Shown piece after piece: positions 34,733 to 42,107 of a stretch of 42,107 nt of DNA. A program made the position numbers and the translations under genes. Each line of letters begins with the position of its first letter. Within the stretch, counting starts at the first letter, position 1. The notes below the pieces were generated by a model. That model searched no databases, was not told where the DNA came from, and worked only from the letters and a program-made list of their open reading frames with translations. Where the stretch lies: positions 1-42,107 of the forward strand of contig JAKAYF010000010.1 of NCBI GenBank assembly GCA_021816465.1, read 5' to 3'. Source of the DNA: Nitrospirota bacterium (lineage in GTDB: Bacteria; Nitrospirota; Leptospirillia; Leptospirillales; Leptospirillaceae).

Positions 34733-37700
34733 AAGGCGAATGCGCGGGCAAATGTTCAAAAAAAGCGTTCACGGCCATGATCGTCCCAACCGGAAAGCGG
34801 ATTTTAAACACCCCCTGATCCTGCGCGTTTCTTGGAGGCAGGAGACCTCTCAGAAACAGGAAATACCCTCCTCCAAAATCCCTCTCGTAGGAGTAACTCT
34901 CCCCCAGGCAGACTTTCATATGACGGTCGAGCGCCACCGTGTAAAGAAGCCCCTGAAGGAAATACCCTCCTGAAAGCAGGGCTTCCCGGAGCCTTTCCTG
35001 CGAATAATCCCCGGGAGCTGGCCCCAGATCATTTGTCTTGTAGTCCACGAAAGACACCTGTCCTTCGTGGAAGAAAAAAAGATCCACAGCTCCCGACAGC
35101 ATGCCCTTCATCCGGCCATGAGATTTTGATTCGGCGGCCCACTCTTCCGGCAAGGGGATCTCCAATGATTTCAGAAGGGCATGAAACCGGGCGAAATCAT
35201 ATCCCTCCATTGGCAAGGAGAAGGCAAGTTCGCTGATTCGTCTCTCCTTCGGGATCTCTCCCAATCTCAAAGACTTTCCGTCAATGGCCGTCCCCCTGCA
35301 CACAGAAACCATCTCCAGCGCATTTTGCAGATCCTTATCCGGATCGAGTCCCCGAATCTCAAGCCTTGCACGGACAAACTCAATCCAACGGGGAGTTGCA
35401 GGATCGATTTCCCAGTTTTCCAAAAGCTCGTGGATGAGTGTTCCGGTCCTTGCTCCCCTCGGAAGCCCTCCCCGAGGCAACTCCCTCCCGATAGGGGGCT
35501 CCGTCTCCAGAAAAGGCTCCCCCCGGACAATCTGACCTTCAAAAAAATGAACCATTGAAGTAAAACTCTCGCTGACCCATCCCTTAAGATTCTGGAACAG
35601 GGTCTCAGGAATCGCCTCTCCCGCTGGAAGCACTCCGGAGGAAAGACTCTCCTCTTCCAGCGGTTCGCAAACAATCGGAGCGCAAGACAGTCTTTCCACT
35701 GCAATCGTTCCCCCGGAATGTGTTTGCGCCATTTTTGCCAGTGTCCAGGGAGTCAGGTCATCCCGGAAAGAAAACACCGCTTTGAATGTGTCCGGAGAAA
35801 AACTGCTTTCACAGCCGAACAGAAGCCACAACAGGGGAGATGGGGAGGAAACGGGCAGAAGTCCGTCCTTGCCGGATTGATCGTTCAGGACAACAGTGAC
35901 ATGATATCGGGCCCTGGTCAGGGCAACATAGAGGATCCGCAGTTCCTCCGAAAACTCCTCCTGCTCGATATCCTCCTGATCCTCTTCGCTGATTTCATCC
36001 TTGAACAATAAAGAGGGCGGAATAACGCCATCCGGGGAAGATTCTCGTCTCTTCAGCGGGAAGGATATTTTTCCCGATTTATTGAAAAACGGGCAAAAAA
36101 CCACATCAAACTCAAGACCTTTAGCCTTGTGAATGGTCATGATCCTGACTGCATTCGAGGCACCTTCCGCTCTCAAAATCTCTTCCTCTCCGACAGGGAA
36201 CTCGCCCGGCCTGCGAATCGCTCGCGAAAAACGGGCAAGCAACCTCTCCGGGAGAAGATCTTCTTCCGCCTCCCATCGGTTCAAAAGATCCAGGAGGTGA
36301 TTCAGGTTGATCCATTTCCTTTTTCCATCGACACGGCCTTCAAGGTTTTCCTTGATCGAAAGCTCCCTGATCATTGAAACGGCCATCCGGTAAAACCCCA
36401 GAGATTCCCAATCCTTTCTCAGCAGGGAAAACATCCTGAGTTTTTCTTCTTTTTTTTGAGGATCAGAAGTCATCCCGTCAAGTTTCCGGAAATCACCACC
36501 GACAAGCTCGCTTGATAATGCGGCCAGGAGAGTGGAGTACCCTCCCCTGCCAAGGATCGCCAACAAGATCCACTCAAGCTCCCTCGCCTCGGGAGTCTCA
36601 AAAACGGAACCATCCTTTTCGACAATGGAGGGGACACCCAACAGCTGCAGCTCTTTCTCCATCTCATGAGCTTCCCTGGTTTTCCGGACCAGAACGGCAA
36701 TATCCCCGGGGGAAACACGTTTTTCCTCCACCTTAAGTTGCGATGAAGGCAAGAGCATCCGGTAAATTTCCCGGGCAGCCGCTCTGGAAACAAAGCCCTC
36801 CTCACGGTCTCCGGAATCGACATCAGACTCTCCAGGGGGCCGATTTTGCCGGGAGGGAAAATCCTTGACGAGGATCCGGATCGGAGCCATTTTTTTCCCC
36901 GAAACCTCAAGAAGACCGGTCCTTGACGAAGCGCAGTCAATTTCAGGGGCTTTCATCAGGGGATTCGCAAAAGGAGATGGATGATTGGAGTAGAGAAAAT
37001 TGAGCGCAGACAGAAGAGGAGACGATTGCCGGTAAGAGGCGAAAAGTCCATACAGGTTCCCGCCCATTTTCTCCCTGAAATGGAGATAGCTTTGAAGATC
37101 CGCCCCCCGAAAGCGATAAATCGATTGTTTGGGATCCCCCACAAAGACCATGGAGGGGGCAGGAACGGAAGATCCCCCGGGGTTGTCTTTTCCGATCCTT
37201 AAAAGCAGGGATGTTTGATAAGGATCTGTATCCTGGAATTCATCCACAAGAAAAAAATCATACTTTTTCCGGATTGCCTGATGAATCGGCCATGAATCCG
37301 GAGAGTCCGGACTTTCCCTCTCCTCCCGCTCAAGTCTCTCGAGAAGGATCATGAGCGCATCATCCTGAAAGCTGACCCTGGCTGCCCCCTTCTTTTCCTC
37401 AAGAATCTCTCCGACACGCACAAGCATGCGCCGCACAAATGACTTTGAGGCAGCCTCCCAGATCGCCTTCAGGAGATCCATTGAACAGGACAGCTCCCCG
37501 ATGGACTCCTTCAGCAAAGAGGCCTTGCACTTTTTAAAACCGAGAGCCTGCTCGATCCCTGAAGACTGATTGCTCTTGGCACACAGAATATTGAAGGGAA
37601 AATCCGGACTTGACAAAAGGGCGTCCCTTTTGTCGGACTTCTCCATGGAAGAAAGCTCTTCGACCCTGTCCCTGCTCTTTATCACGCGGGAAAATCGCTC

Positions 37701-38414
37701 CCTGAGAAGACTGCTGTCAGGGCCGGCCAACAAATCGTCCTCAAAGACCGGCCAGCCCCCCCGGGTGAGAGCAATAATCCTGGATGTCAACTGGGAGGGA
37801 TCGGGCTTTGGCGTTTCCATAAACTCACCGTTATAAAACAGAAGAGGCGTGATCCCTTTTTCAAACCAGTACCGCCTGAGAGCCGGATCCATTTTCTCAA
37901 GCTCATCGCGCAAAAACTCTGCCGTTGCATCAAACACGTACGGCTCTGTCCGTGTGACAACCTCCCGTTCTTCCGTTATCCCTGCAAGATGGGAAAACTC
38001 CGCAAGGATTGCCTGGTAAAAGGAGTGGATGGTCCTTATTTCCACACGGTCAAAATCAAGAATGGCGCGCTCGATCCTGCCAGCAGCCTCTTTGAGGGAG
38101 ACCTCATTTAAAAGATCCAGGAGAGGAGGTATGGGGAGAGAATCGCTCGATGGAGGAAGACCATCAAGCCTTCCATCAAGATATTCCCTGAGACCAACAA
38201 GGTCCTTTCTGATTCTTGCCAGAAGCTCCTGTGTCGCGGCCCTCGTAAAGGTAATGACGGCGATTCTGTCGACCGGACAGTTCCAGACAATAACGGCTTT
38301 CAAAAACAGGACTGAAAGCAAAGTCGTCTTCCCTGTTCCAGCACTTGCCTCCACCAGATGAAGACCAAACGGCTTTATCTTGAAGGGATCCGAAGCCATC
38401 CTGTCAACCGTCAT
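34728..38414 (-). CDS. recB: RecBCD-type helicase-nuclease subunit RecB
   Basis: The 1228-residue protein carries superfamily 1A helicase motifs: Walker A EASAGTGKTT (22-31), motif Ia TFTRAATQEL, motif II VDEFQDTD, motif III GDPKQSIYRFRGA, motif V TIHKAKGLEFD and motif VI YVALTRAR. The C-terminal nuclease domain has the aspartate in GAVDLFFF and DYKTN, then the QGLLYTVAL segment, so both activities look intact. It starts with ATGA overlap after recC. With RecC it should unwind and resect double-strand breaks. Its stop codon falls within the palindrome at the left end of the IS, so the last residues may be altered by the insertion. No recD follows. Confidence 0.93.
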   Translation of the reverse strand: MTVDRMASDPFKIKPFGLHLVEASAGTGKTTLLSVLFLKAVIVWNCPVDRIAVITFTRAATQELLARIRKDLVGLREYLDGRLDGLPPSSDSLPIPPLLDLLNEVSLKEAAGRIERAILDFDRVEIRTIHSFYQAILAEFSHLAGITEEREVVTRTEPYVFDATAEFLRDELEKMDPALRRYWFEKGITPLLFYNGEFMETPKPDPSQLTSRIIALTRGGWPVFEDDLLAGPDSSLLRERFSRVIKSRDRVEELSSMEKSDKRDALLSSPDFPFNILCAKSNQSSGIEQALGFKKCKASLLKESIGELSCSMDLLKAIWEAASKSFVRRMLVRVGEILEEKKGAARVSFQDDALMILLERLEREERESPDSPDSWPIHQAIRKKYDFFLVDEFQDTDPYQTSLLLRIGKDNPGGSSVPAPSMVFVGDPKQSIYRFRGADLQSYLHFREKMGGNLYGLFASYRQSSPLLSALNFLYSNHPSPFANPLMKAPEIDCASSRTGLLEVSGKKMAPIRILVKDFPSRQNRPPGESDVDSGDREEGFVSRAAAREIYRMLLPSSQLKVEEKRVSPGDIAVLVRKTREAHEMEKELQLLGVPSIVEKDGSVFETPEARELEWILLAILGRGGYSTLLAALSSELVGGDFRKLDGMTSDPQKKEEKLRMFSLLRKDWESLGFYRMAVSMIRELSIKENLEGRVDGKRKWINLNHLLDLLNRWEAEEDLLPERLLARFSRAIRRPGEFPVGEEEILRAEGASNAVRIMTIHKAKGLEFDVVFCPFFNKSGKISFPLKRRESSPDGVIPPSLLFKDEISEEDQEDIEQEEFSEELRILYVALTRARYHVTVVLNDQSGKDGLLPVSSPSPLLWLLFGCESSFSPDTFKAVFSFRDDLTPWTLAKMAQTHSGGTIAVERLSCAPIVCEPLEEESLSSGVLPAGEAIPETLFQNLKGWVSESFTSMVHFFEGQIVRGEPFLETEPPIGRELPRGGLPRGARTGTLIHELLENWEIDPATPRWIEFVRARLEIRGLDPDKDLQNALEMVSVCRGTAIDGKSLRLGEIPKERRISELAFSLPMEGYDFARFHALLKSLEIPLPEEWAAESKSHGRMKGMLSGAVDLFFFHEGQVSFVDYKTNDLGPAPGDYSQERLREALLSGGYFLQGLLYTVALDRHMKVCLGESYSYERDFGGGYFLFLRGLLPPRNAQDQGVFKIRFPVGTIMAVNAFFEHLPAHSPF

Positions 38415-41400
38415 GATTTGTCATTTCCTTTTTTTTCATCTGCCACCGCACCCAGAATAGGAGGAAAGATCCTCAGGGACAACTTCTCTGATGGAAGGAG
38501 TTCCCCCCGGGACAATGCAGTCTGGAGAGACCAAGGGGGAGCACTTGCATATAAAAGAGATTCTTCCGGAGCAATATCGGGGTTCCTGCGCTCTGCAAGC
38601 CATGTTGTAAAAGCCTGCTCCAAAGCATTTCGGCGATCGGCCCCATTGATGTCGCCCCAGGGGTATGGAGACTCTCCTGGAGCTTTTTTCCGGTATTTCA
38701 CCCAGCACTGCGCATATTTCCATGCGCTTTTTAAAAAGATCGGGACAGGAGTCATTGAAGCATGGCAAAAAAGGGAAAAAATATCATGAAGAAGCCTTTT
38801 CTGATCTTCCTTGACTGAATAGGATTCGCGTCCTGAACCCGAAAGAGAATAGATCGTTGAAACAACCTTTTTCTCGATAAAGCAGACAGAGAGCAACAAA
38901 TGATCAAGCCATAACGACATCAGGTCTTTTCTGGAGTGGAAATGCGGAAGAAAGACAGCATGGTTGACCTGGTCATCTCCTAAAAAAACCTGGCCCCGGA
39001 TTTTCCCGCACAGACTGAAAGACTCTCCAATCATTCCGGGAATCAACGAAAGGGAAAGTTCCTGAAGAGGGCGTTTTGTTGCCCGGTCTTGCGACAGAAA
39101 TTTTTCTTTTTCCTTCCACAGCCGGGAAATGGAGCCTGAGAGGGTTTCAAAAATGCTCAGTCCTCCACTTCCATGCGGCAAAAGACCAAACGGAGCCACA
39201 ACCTTGACCGAAGGAGTCTCCCCGGCTTTTTCCTCCATATAAGAAAAAATCTTTTTTCCGATCGTTTTTGCATTCATATAGTCCAGAACGAAGGGATCGC
39301 TTGACGGAAGCTCCGAGATCGTATTTCTGAGTGCGCCTCCGCTGCGAGAAGACCAGAAAAATCTGGCTGGATCCCGAATAAAAGATCTGACCTCGTCGAG
39401 ATCAATCTGATCAGGAAAGATTGCAGGGATGACCTGATTCATCTCGTCAGGGATCGGAAACGCGGGGAATCCGCAATGCTCCGAAGAGCGTCTTTTCGGA
39501 GAAAACCCTTCAACAAGACTCCTGATTTCTGTGACCGCCTGATCCCGGTTAGCGGTATTTGCCCGGATCAGGTCGAGCAGATGGCCAAGAGGAGATGCCG
39601 GGAGCACCTCACCGGGAGACTCTTGCCCGGTTCCGGAATAACTGATGAAAATCGAGTCCCTGCAAGAAAGGAGCGCCTCGAGAAAAATTCCCTGATCATC
39701 TTCCCTGCGCGAATGATCCCCCGCCCTGGGAGCTGACATTAAAGGATCATAGGGAACCACCCTGTCCTTCAGGGCGACAAGATCCGAACTCATACCCAGG
39801 AGGGCGATCAATCGGGAAGGGATCCCCCTGGCCGAAACCATTGGGGCAAAGGTTATGCCCGGACTGCTCCCACCGGAAGGCTCCCCGGATATCTGGCTTT
39901 CAAGCATTTGTAAAAATCCCTCAAAGGGGATCCTGATCAAGGACATTCTCCGGATCTCATCTTCATGACCGGCAGGGGCCAGCATTCTGGAGAGGGAGAT
40001 CATGGAAGAGGCGGTTTCGGGCTCCTTTGCTGAAAAATCATGTGGAAAAAGGTGTCCGGCCATCCATAGAACAGTTTCTCCCCAAAAACATCCGCATTCT
40101 TCATCCGGCAGTCGACGGCCAAGTTCGACAAGAATCTTCAGAAAGCCCAGGAACCTTTCAAGGACAGGGGCGACCTCCCAGAGATCTCCTCCGTCAAAAG
40201 CGATCATTTTCCCGACAGGCAAGGGAGTTATAAAAGAAAAGGAAAGAAGCAGTCTTTCAACTCCCCAAGCAAAGGTATTGAGATCCAGTTCGGAAGCACC
40301 AAACGACTCCCTCATTTCCGGGGAAAGTCCCCACCAGACAGGCAATCGGGAAACCCATCGCTCAATCATCTCCACTTCCTGCGCATCCAGTCCGAAACGT
40401 TCCCTTGAAAGGGGATGATCGAGAAGCGCCATGACCTCGGATGCGGAACATTTCCCCCTGACAACTTTTGCGCAGTTTTCAATGTATTTGAAGGCAGCAC
40501 TCCTCCCTTTCCCGACAATACGATAGGGAAAAGAACCTCCTGCAGCATTTTTTTCCTGGAAAACAGCATCAATGAAAGGAGCGAAAAGATCGAGATCGGA
40601 TACCATCACCAGAACATCTGAAGCCATGAGGGTGCTGTCCCTTGAAAAAGCCGAGACAAGATGCTGATAAAGGGCCTGAACCTCCCCGATGGGAGTCCTC
40701 GCAAGAAAAATTCGCACGGATGGATCCGGGCCGGACGCTTCAAGAGAAAGAGCCTTGCGGTCATTAATAATCCCTGCCTGAATACGGGAAAGAAGGCTTT
40801 TTTCTTCCGGGACCGAAAAAACCTCTTCGCTTTGATCGGATCTTTGAATGCATAGCTCCCGCATCCGGATAAACTGGGACCCCATCGCCCGGGTCAGGGG
40901 ATTTGCCGCAGTGGCCTGCAAATCGCCCGGGAGCGATGGCTGGAATCCTGGAAAAAGATAGACCTGTGTTGCCTGCCATTGATAAATAACAACATCTGTC
41001 AGGAGAGAAAGATCTTTCAGAAAATCAAGAAAGGAGGGAGGGAGGAGGGATTGTCCGATAACATGTACGGGGGTTTTCAGAAATGTCTTCTCTCTGAGAG
41101 AGTCGGGAGAGTCTCTCACAAGCCTTGAAAATCTCTTCAGAAGGGAAACCCTGTGCGAGGGGGTCTTCCTGACCAGAAACAACCATAATCTGGCCCAGGG
41201 ATCCCCGGAATGGCTTCCCGATTCCCAAGCCGAGATCCAGTCGGGACGGTAGATCAGTATCCGGTCAAAAATCTCGCCAAGAGTTGTCGCGAGTGTCCAT
41301 CGGGAAGAGCTATCCAAAGGGAAAGGAATCCCTCCGGGAAGAGCGATCGGGTCAGAAGCCTCGTCCATCCGGGAGAAAATCTCCACGAGAGAAAAGGAGA

Positions 41401-41665
41401 TGCCGATCTTTGAAAGGGGGTTGTTGACCGGAGCATCGGGAAAACACTCGGAAAGAACGCTCCATAAAAAGTTTCCGGGCGGAACTATTTTGATGCCGCT
41501 TGAAATACCAAGACCTCTTGCCAGTTGGTTCTGGATATAGGGGTATTTCAGAGGATTGTCCAGAAGGATTTTTTCTGCCTCGAACGGGGAACGCAACCGG
41601 TTGATCTTTCGGGTCAATTCCCCCGCTAGCCGTTCAGGATCGTTTCCGGAAACAAACCACAGCAT
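38411..41665 (-). CDS. recC: RecBCD-type subunit RecC
   Basis: The 1084-residue protein matches RecC: the N-terminal FEAEKILLDNP and NQLARGLGI segments and the PPGNFLWSVL region correspond to conserved RecC sequence, and RecC is an inactive helicase-like scaffold that recognises Chi, so absence of Walker motifs is expected. The C-terminal region (WLAERRNPDIAPEES) is variable. ATG 41665 is preferred because GGAG lies 8 bases upstream; a GTG at 41674 would overlap that site. It is the first gene of the recCB unit, overlapping recB by 4 bases. Confidence 0.88.
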   Translation of the reverse strand: MLWFVSGNDPERLAGELTRKINRLRSPFEAEKILLDNPLKYPYIQNQLARGLGISSGIKIVPPGNFLWSVLSECFPDAPVNNPLSKIGISFSLVEIFSRMDEASDPIALPGGIPFPLDSSSRWTLATTLGEIFDRILIYRPDWISAWESGSHSGDPWARLWLFLVRKTPSHRVSLLKRFSRLVRDSPDSLREKTFLKTPVHVIGQSLLPPSFLDFLKDLSLLTDVVIYQWQATQVYLFPGFQPSLPGDLQATAANPLTRAMGSQFIRMRELCIQRSDQSEEVFSVPEEKSLLSRIQAGIINDRKALSLEASGPDPSVRIFLARTPIGEVQALYQHLVSAFSRDSTLMASDVLVMVSDLDLFAPFIDAVFQEKNAAGGSFPYRIVGKGRSAAFKYIENCAKVVRGKCSASEVMALLDHPLSRERFGLDAQEVEMIERWVSRLPVWWGLSPEMRESFGASELDLNTFAWGVERLLLSFSFITPLPVGKMIAFDGGDLWEVAPVLERFLGFLKILVELGRRLPDEECGCFWGETVLWMAGHLFPHDFSAKEPETASSMISLSRMLAPAGHEDEIRRMSLIRIPFEGFLQMLESQISGEPSGGSSPGITFAPMVSARGIPSRLIALLGMSSDLVALKDRVVPYDPLMSAPRAGDHSRREDDQGIFLEALLSCRDSIFISYSGTGQESPGEVLPASPLGHLLDLIRANTANRDQAVTEIRSLVEGFSPKRRSSEHCGFPAFPIPDEMNQVIPAIFPDQIDLDEVRSFIRDPARFFWSSRSGGALRNTISELPSSDPFVLDYMNAKTIGKKIFSYMEEKAGETPSVKVVAPFGLLPHGSGGLSIFETLSGSISRLWKEKEKFLSQDRATKRPLQELSLSLIPGMIGESFSLCGKIRGQVFLGDDQVNHAVFLPHFHSRKDLMSLWLDHLLLSVCFIEKKVVSTIYSLSGSGRESYSVKEDQKRLLHDIFSLFCHASMTPVPIFLKSAWKYAQCWVKYRKKAPGESPYPWGDINGADRRNALEQAFTTWLAERRNPDIAPEESLLYASAPPWSLQTALSRGELLPSEKLSLRIFPPILGAVADEKKGNDKS

Positions 41666-41819
41666 TTGGAGCACTCCATATTGACCGCGGGTTGATTGAG
41701 CCTGTCAAAAACCTTCCGACCACCGGGAAGAAGAATAGGTGACACCAAAGAACAAAGAAACTCTTGACAAAACATCCGGGGATCATATGGGCGAAAAGAA
41801 GAGTCCGTAACGTGTTCAC

Positions 41820-41853
41820 TGCAGGGAACGCAGGTCTAAAGAGCTTCCCTGCA
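41820..41853. repeat. Inverted repeat upstream of recC
   Basis: TGCAGGGAA (41820-41828) and TTCCCTGCA (41845-41853) are perfect inverted repeats around a 16-base loop, within the 286-base gap between recC and the second IS copy. No T-run follows. I see no convincing gene in this gap; open frames there lack Shine-Dalgarno and family features. Confidence 0.4.
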
Positions 41854-41965
41854 CTGACTTCCCCCGATGCGGGCGGAGCGGACCTCCGGGAACCACTCCG
41901 GATCCTCCGTTCCGGCCAGAAACCCGCGCGCAGATTTCCCGCAGAGATTCGCATGAACTCTCCCG

Positions 41966-41991
41966 CTCCTAAGCGCTTTGCGCTGTAGGAG
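41966..41991. repeat. Right-end palindrome of the second IS copy
   Basis: CTCCTA-AGCGC and GCGCT-g-TAGGAG form 11 perfect pairs with a 3-base TTT loop and one bulge. It is stronger than the copy at 32812-32834 and also contains the tnpB stop codon. Confidence 0.65.
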
Positions 41992-42107
41992 GGGTTTCCG
42001 ATCTCACGAGCGGATGTTCCTCTTTCGCCGAGGATGCGCGAAGGCGTTTGGGCCTTTGCGTCTTATGCTCCTCTCCGGAGGCTTTGACTTCGGACCGTTC
42101 CGGCCCT
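41969..42107 (-). CDS. tnpB: TnpB C-terminal fragment, cut by window end
   Basis: About 45 codons in the minus frame end at TAG (41971-41969) and match the C-terminal tail of the first TnpB residue by residue in large part, for example KRLRASSAKEE and a RSETPPT stretch against RPETPTT. The frame is open to the window edge. The extra codon relative to the first copy lies at the palindrome loop. Whether the rest of this copy is intact cannot be seen. Confidence 0.8.
   Translation of the reverse strand, partial: GPERSEVKASGEEHKTQRPKRLRASSAKEEHPLVRSETPPTAQSA

Larger units (their letters stand above)
32798..34735. mobile_element. IS200/IS605-family element with divergent tnpA and tnpB
   Basis: The element carries tnpB on the minus strand and a frameshifted tnpA on the plus strand, starts 23 bases apart, an arrangement as in IS605. 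Its right end (low coordinate) is set by comparison with the second copy: similarity starts abruptly at CATGAACTCTCCCGCT (32798 and 41952). The left end is only estimated from a palindrome just after tnpA; the exact edge could be a few bases to tens of bases off. Such elements have no terminal inverted repeats and no target duplication. It lies between recB and the beta-CASP gene. Confidence 0.82.
41952..42107. mobile_element. Second, diverged copy of the IS605-type element (right end, partial)
   Basis: The last 156 bases of the window align with 32798-32950 in the same orientation, with scattered substitutions and one 3-base insertion. This covers the right end, palindrome and tnpB C-terminal codons; the remainder lies beyond the window. 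The two copies give the right-end boundary and show the family is present more than once. Confidence 0.85.

Noticed and set aside
41634-41954. Minus-strand 106-codon frame upstream of recC
   Set aside because: It overlaps the recC start in another frame, has no Shine-Dalgarno and no family features.
41764-41988. Plus-strand 74-codon frame between recC and the second IS copy
   Set aside because: TTG start without ribosome binding site, runs into the IS right end, no recognisable sequence.

Overview
The window reads as a gene-dense chromosomal segment of a Gram-negative bacterium with outer-membrane and periplasmic proteins, a complete set of housekeeping genes and one or two insertion sequences. 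The gene mix is compatible with a deep-branching Gram-negative such as a Leptospirillum-like Nitrospirota: B12-dependent MetH with a separate reactivation protein, short ThiC, a phoH-pgpH-ybeY cluster, RecBC, and a large membrane AAA protein I cannot place. That assignment is an inference from general impression, not a database match. No rRNA, tRNA or CRISPR array was seen.

Layout. 1-4533 (+): a universal stress protein (cut by the window start), phoH, pgpH (c-di-AMP phosphodiesterase type), ybeY and ftsY, mostly overlapping, an RNA-quality/second-messenger/membrane-targeting operon. 4518-5644 (-): aroE and a small two-helix membrane protein behind a good promoter. 5848-15638 (+): uvrC, a 1030-residue membrane protein with three degenerate AAA modules, thiC, then a terminator-like hairpin directly against the start of a two-gene methionine synthase unit (stand-alone reactivation domain plus MetH). 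15635-20349 (-): a PhnP-like metallohydrolase, a secreted cyclophilin, typA/bipA and an RlmI-type rRNA methyltransferase. 20579-21172 (+): a small outer-membrane beta-barrel. 21135-22937 (-): era and recO. 23210-26632 (+): the mannose-nucleotide genes manC and manB, then a secreted His/Met-rich protein. 26639-28572: an NsrR-like Rrf2 regulator and a Crp/Fnr-family regulator (-), with a divergent small membrane protein across a possible operator. 28581-32680 (-): a ligase-ACP-acyltransferase fusion translationally coupled to a beta-CASP nuclease.

32798-34735 is an IS200/IS605-type element with divergent tnpB (intact by motif) and tnpA (one-base frameshift). 34728-41665 (-) holds recC and recB. 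A second, diverged copy of the same tnpB 3' end begins at 41952 and leaves the window, in the same orientation, so recCB is bracketed by direct copies about 9.15 kb apart; no recD is seen.

The most unusual item is the 7701-10793 protein: six predicted membrane segments followed by three AAA-like modules (CDC48/FtsH-like, unclear, ClpB-D2-like), each with altered Walker residues, which suggests a membrane-bound pseudo-ATPase scaffold. Secondary points are the hairpin that abuts the Shine-Dalgarno of the methionine synthase unit, a PgpH without its usual extracytoplasmic domain, and the two tnpB 3' ends with conserved hairpins typical of omega-RNA.
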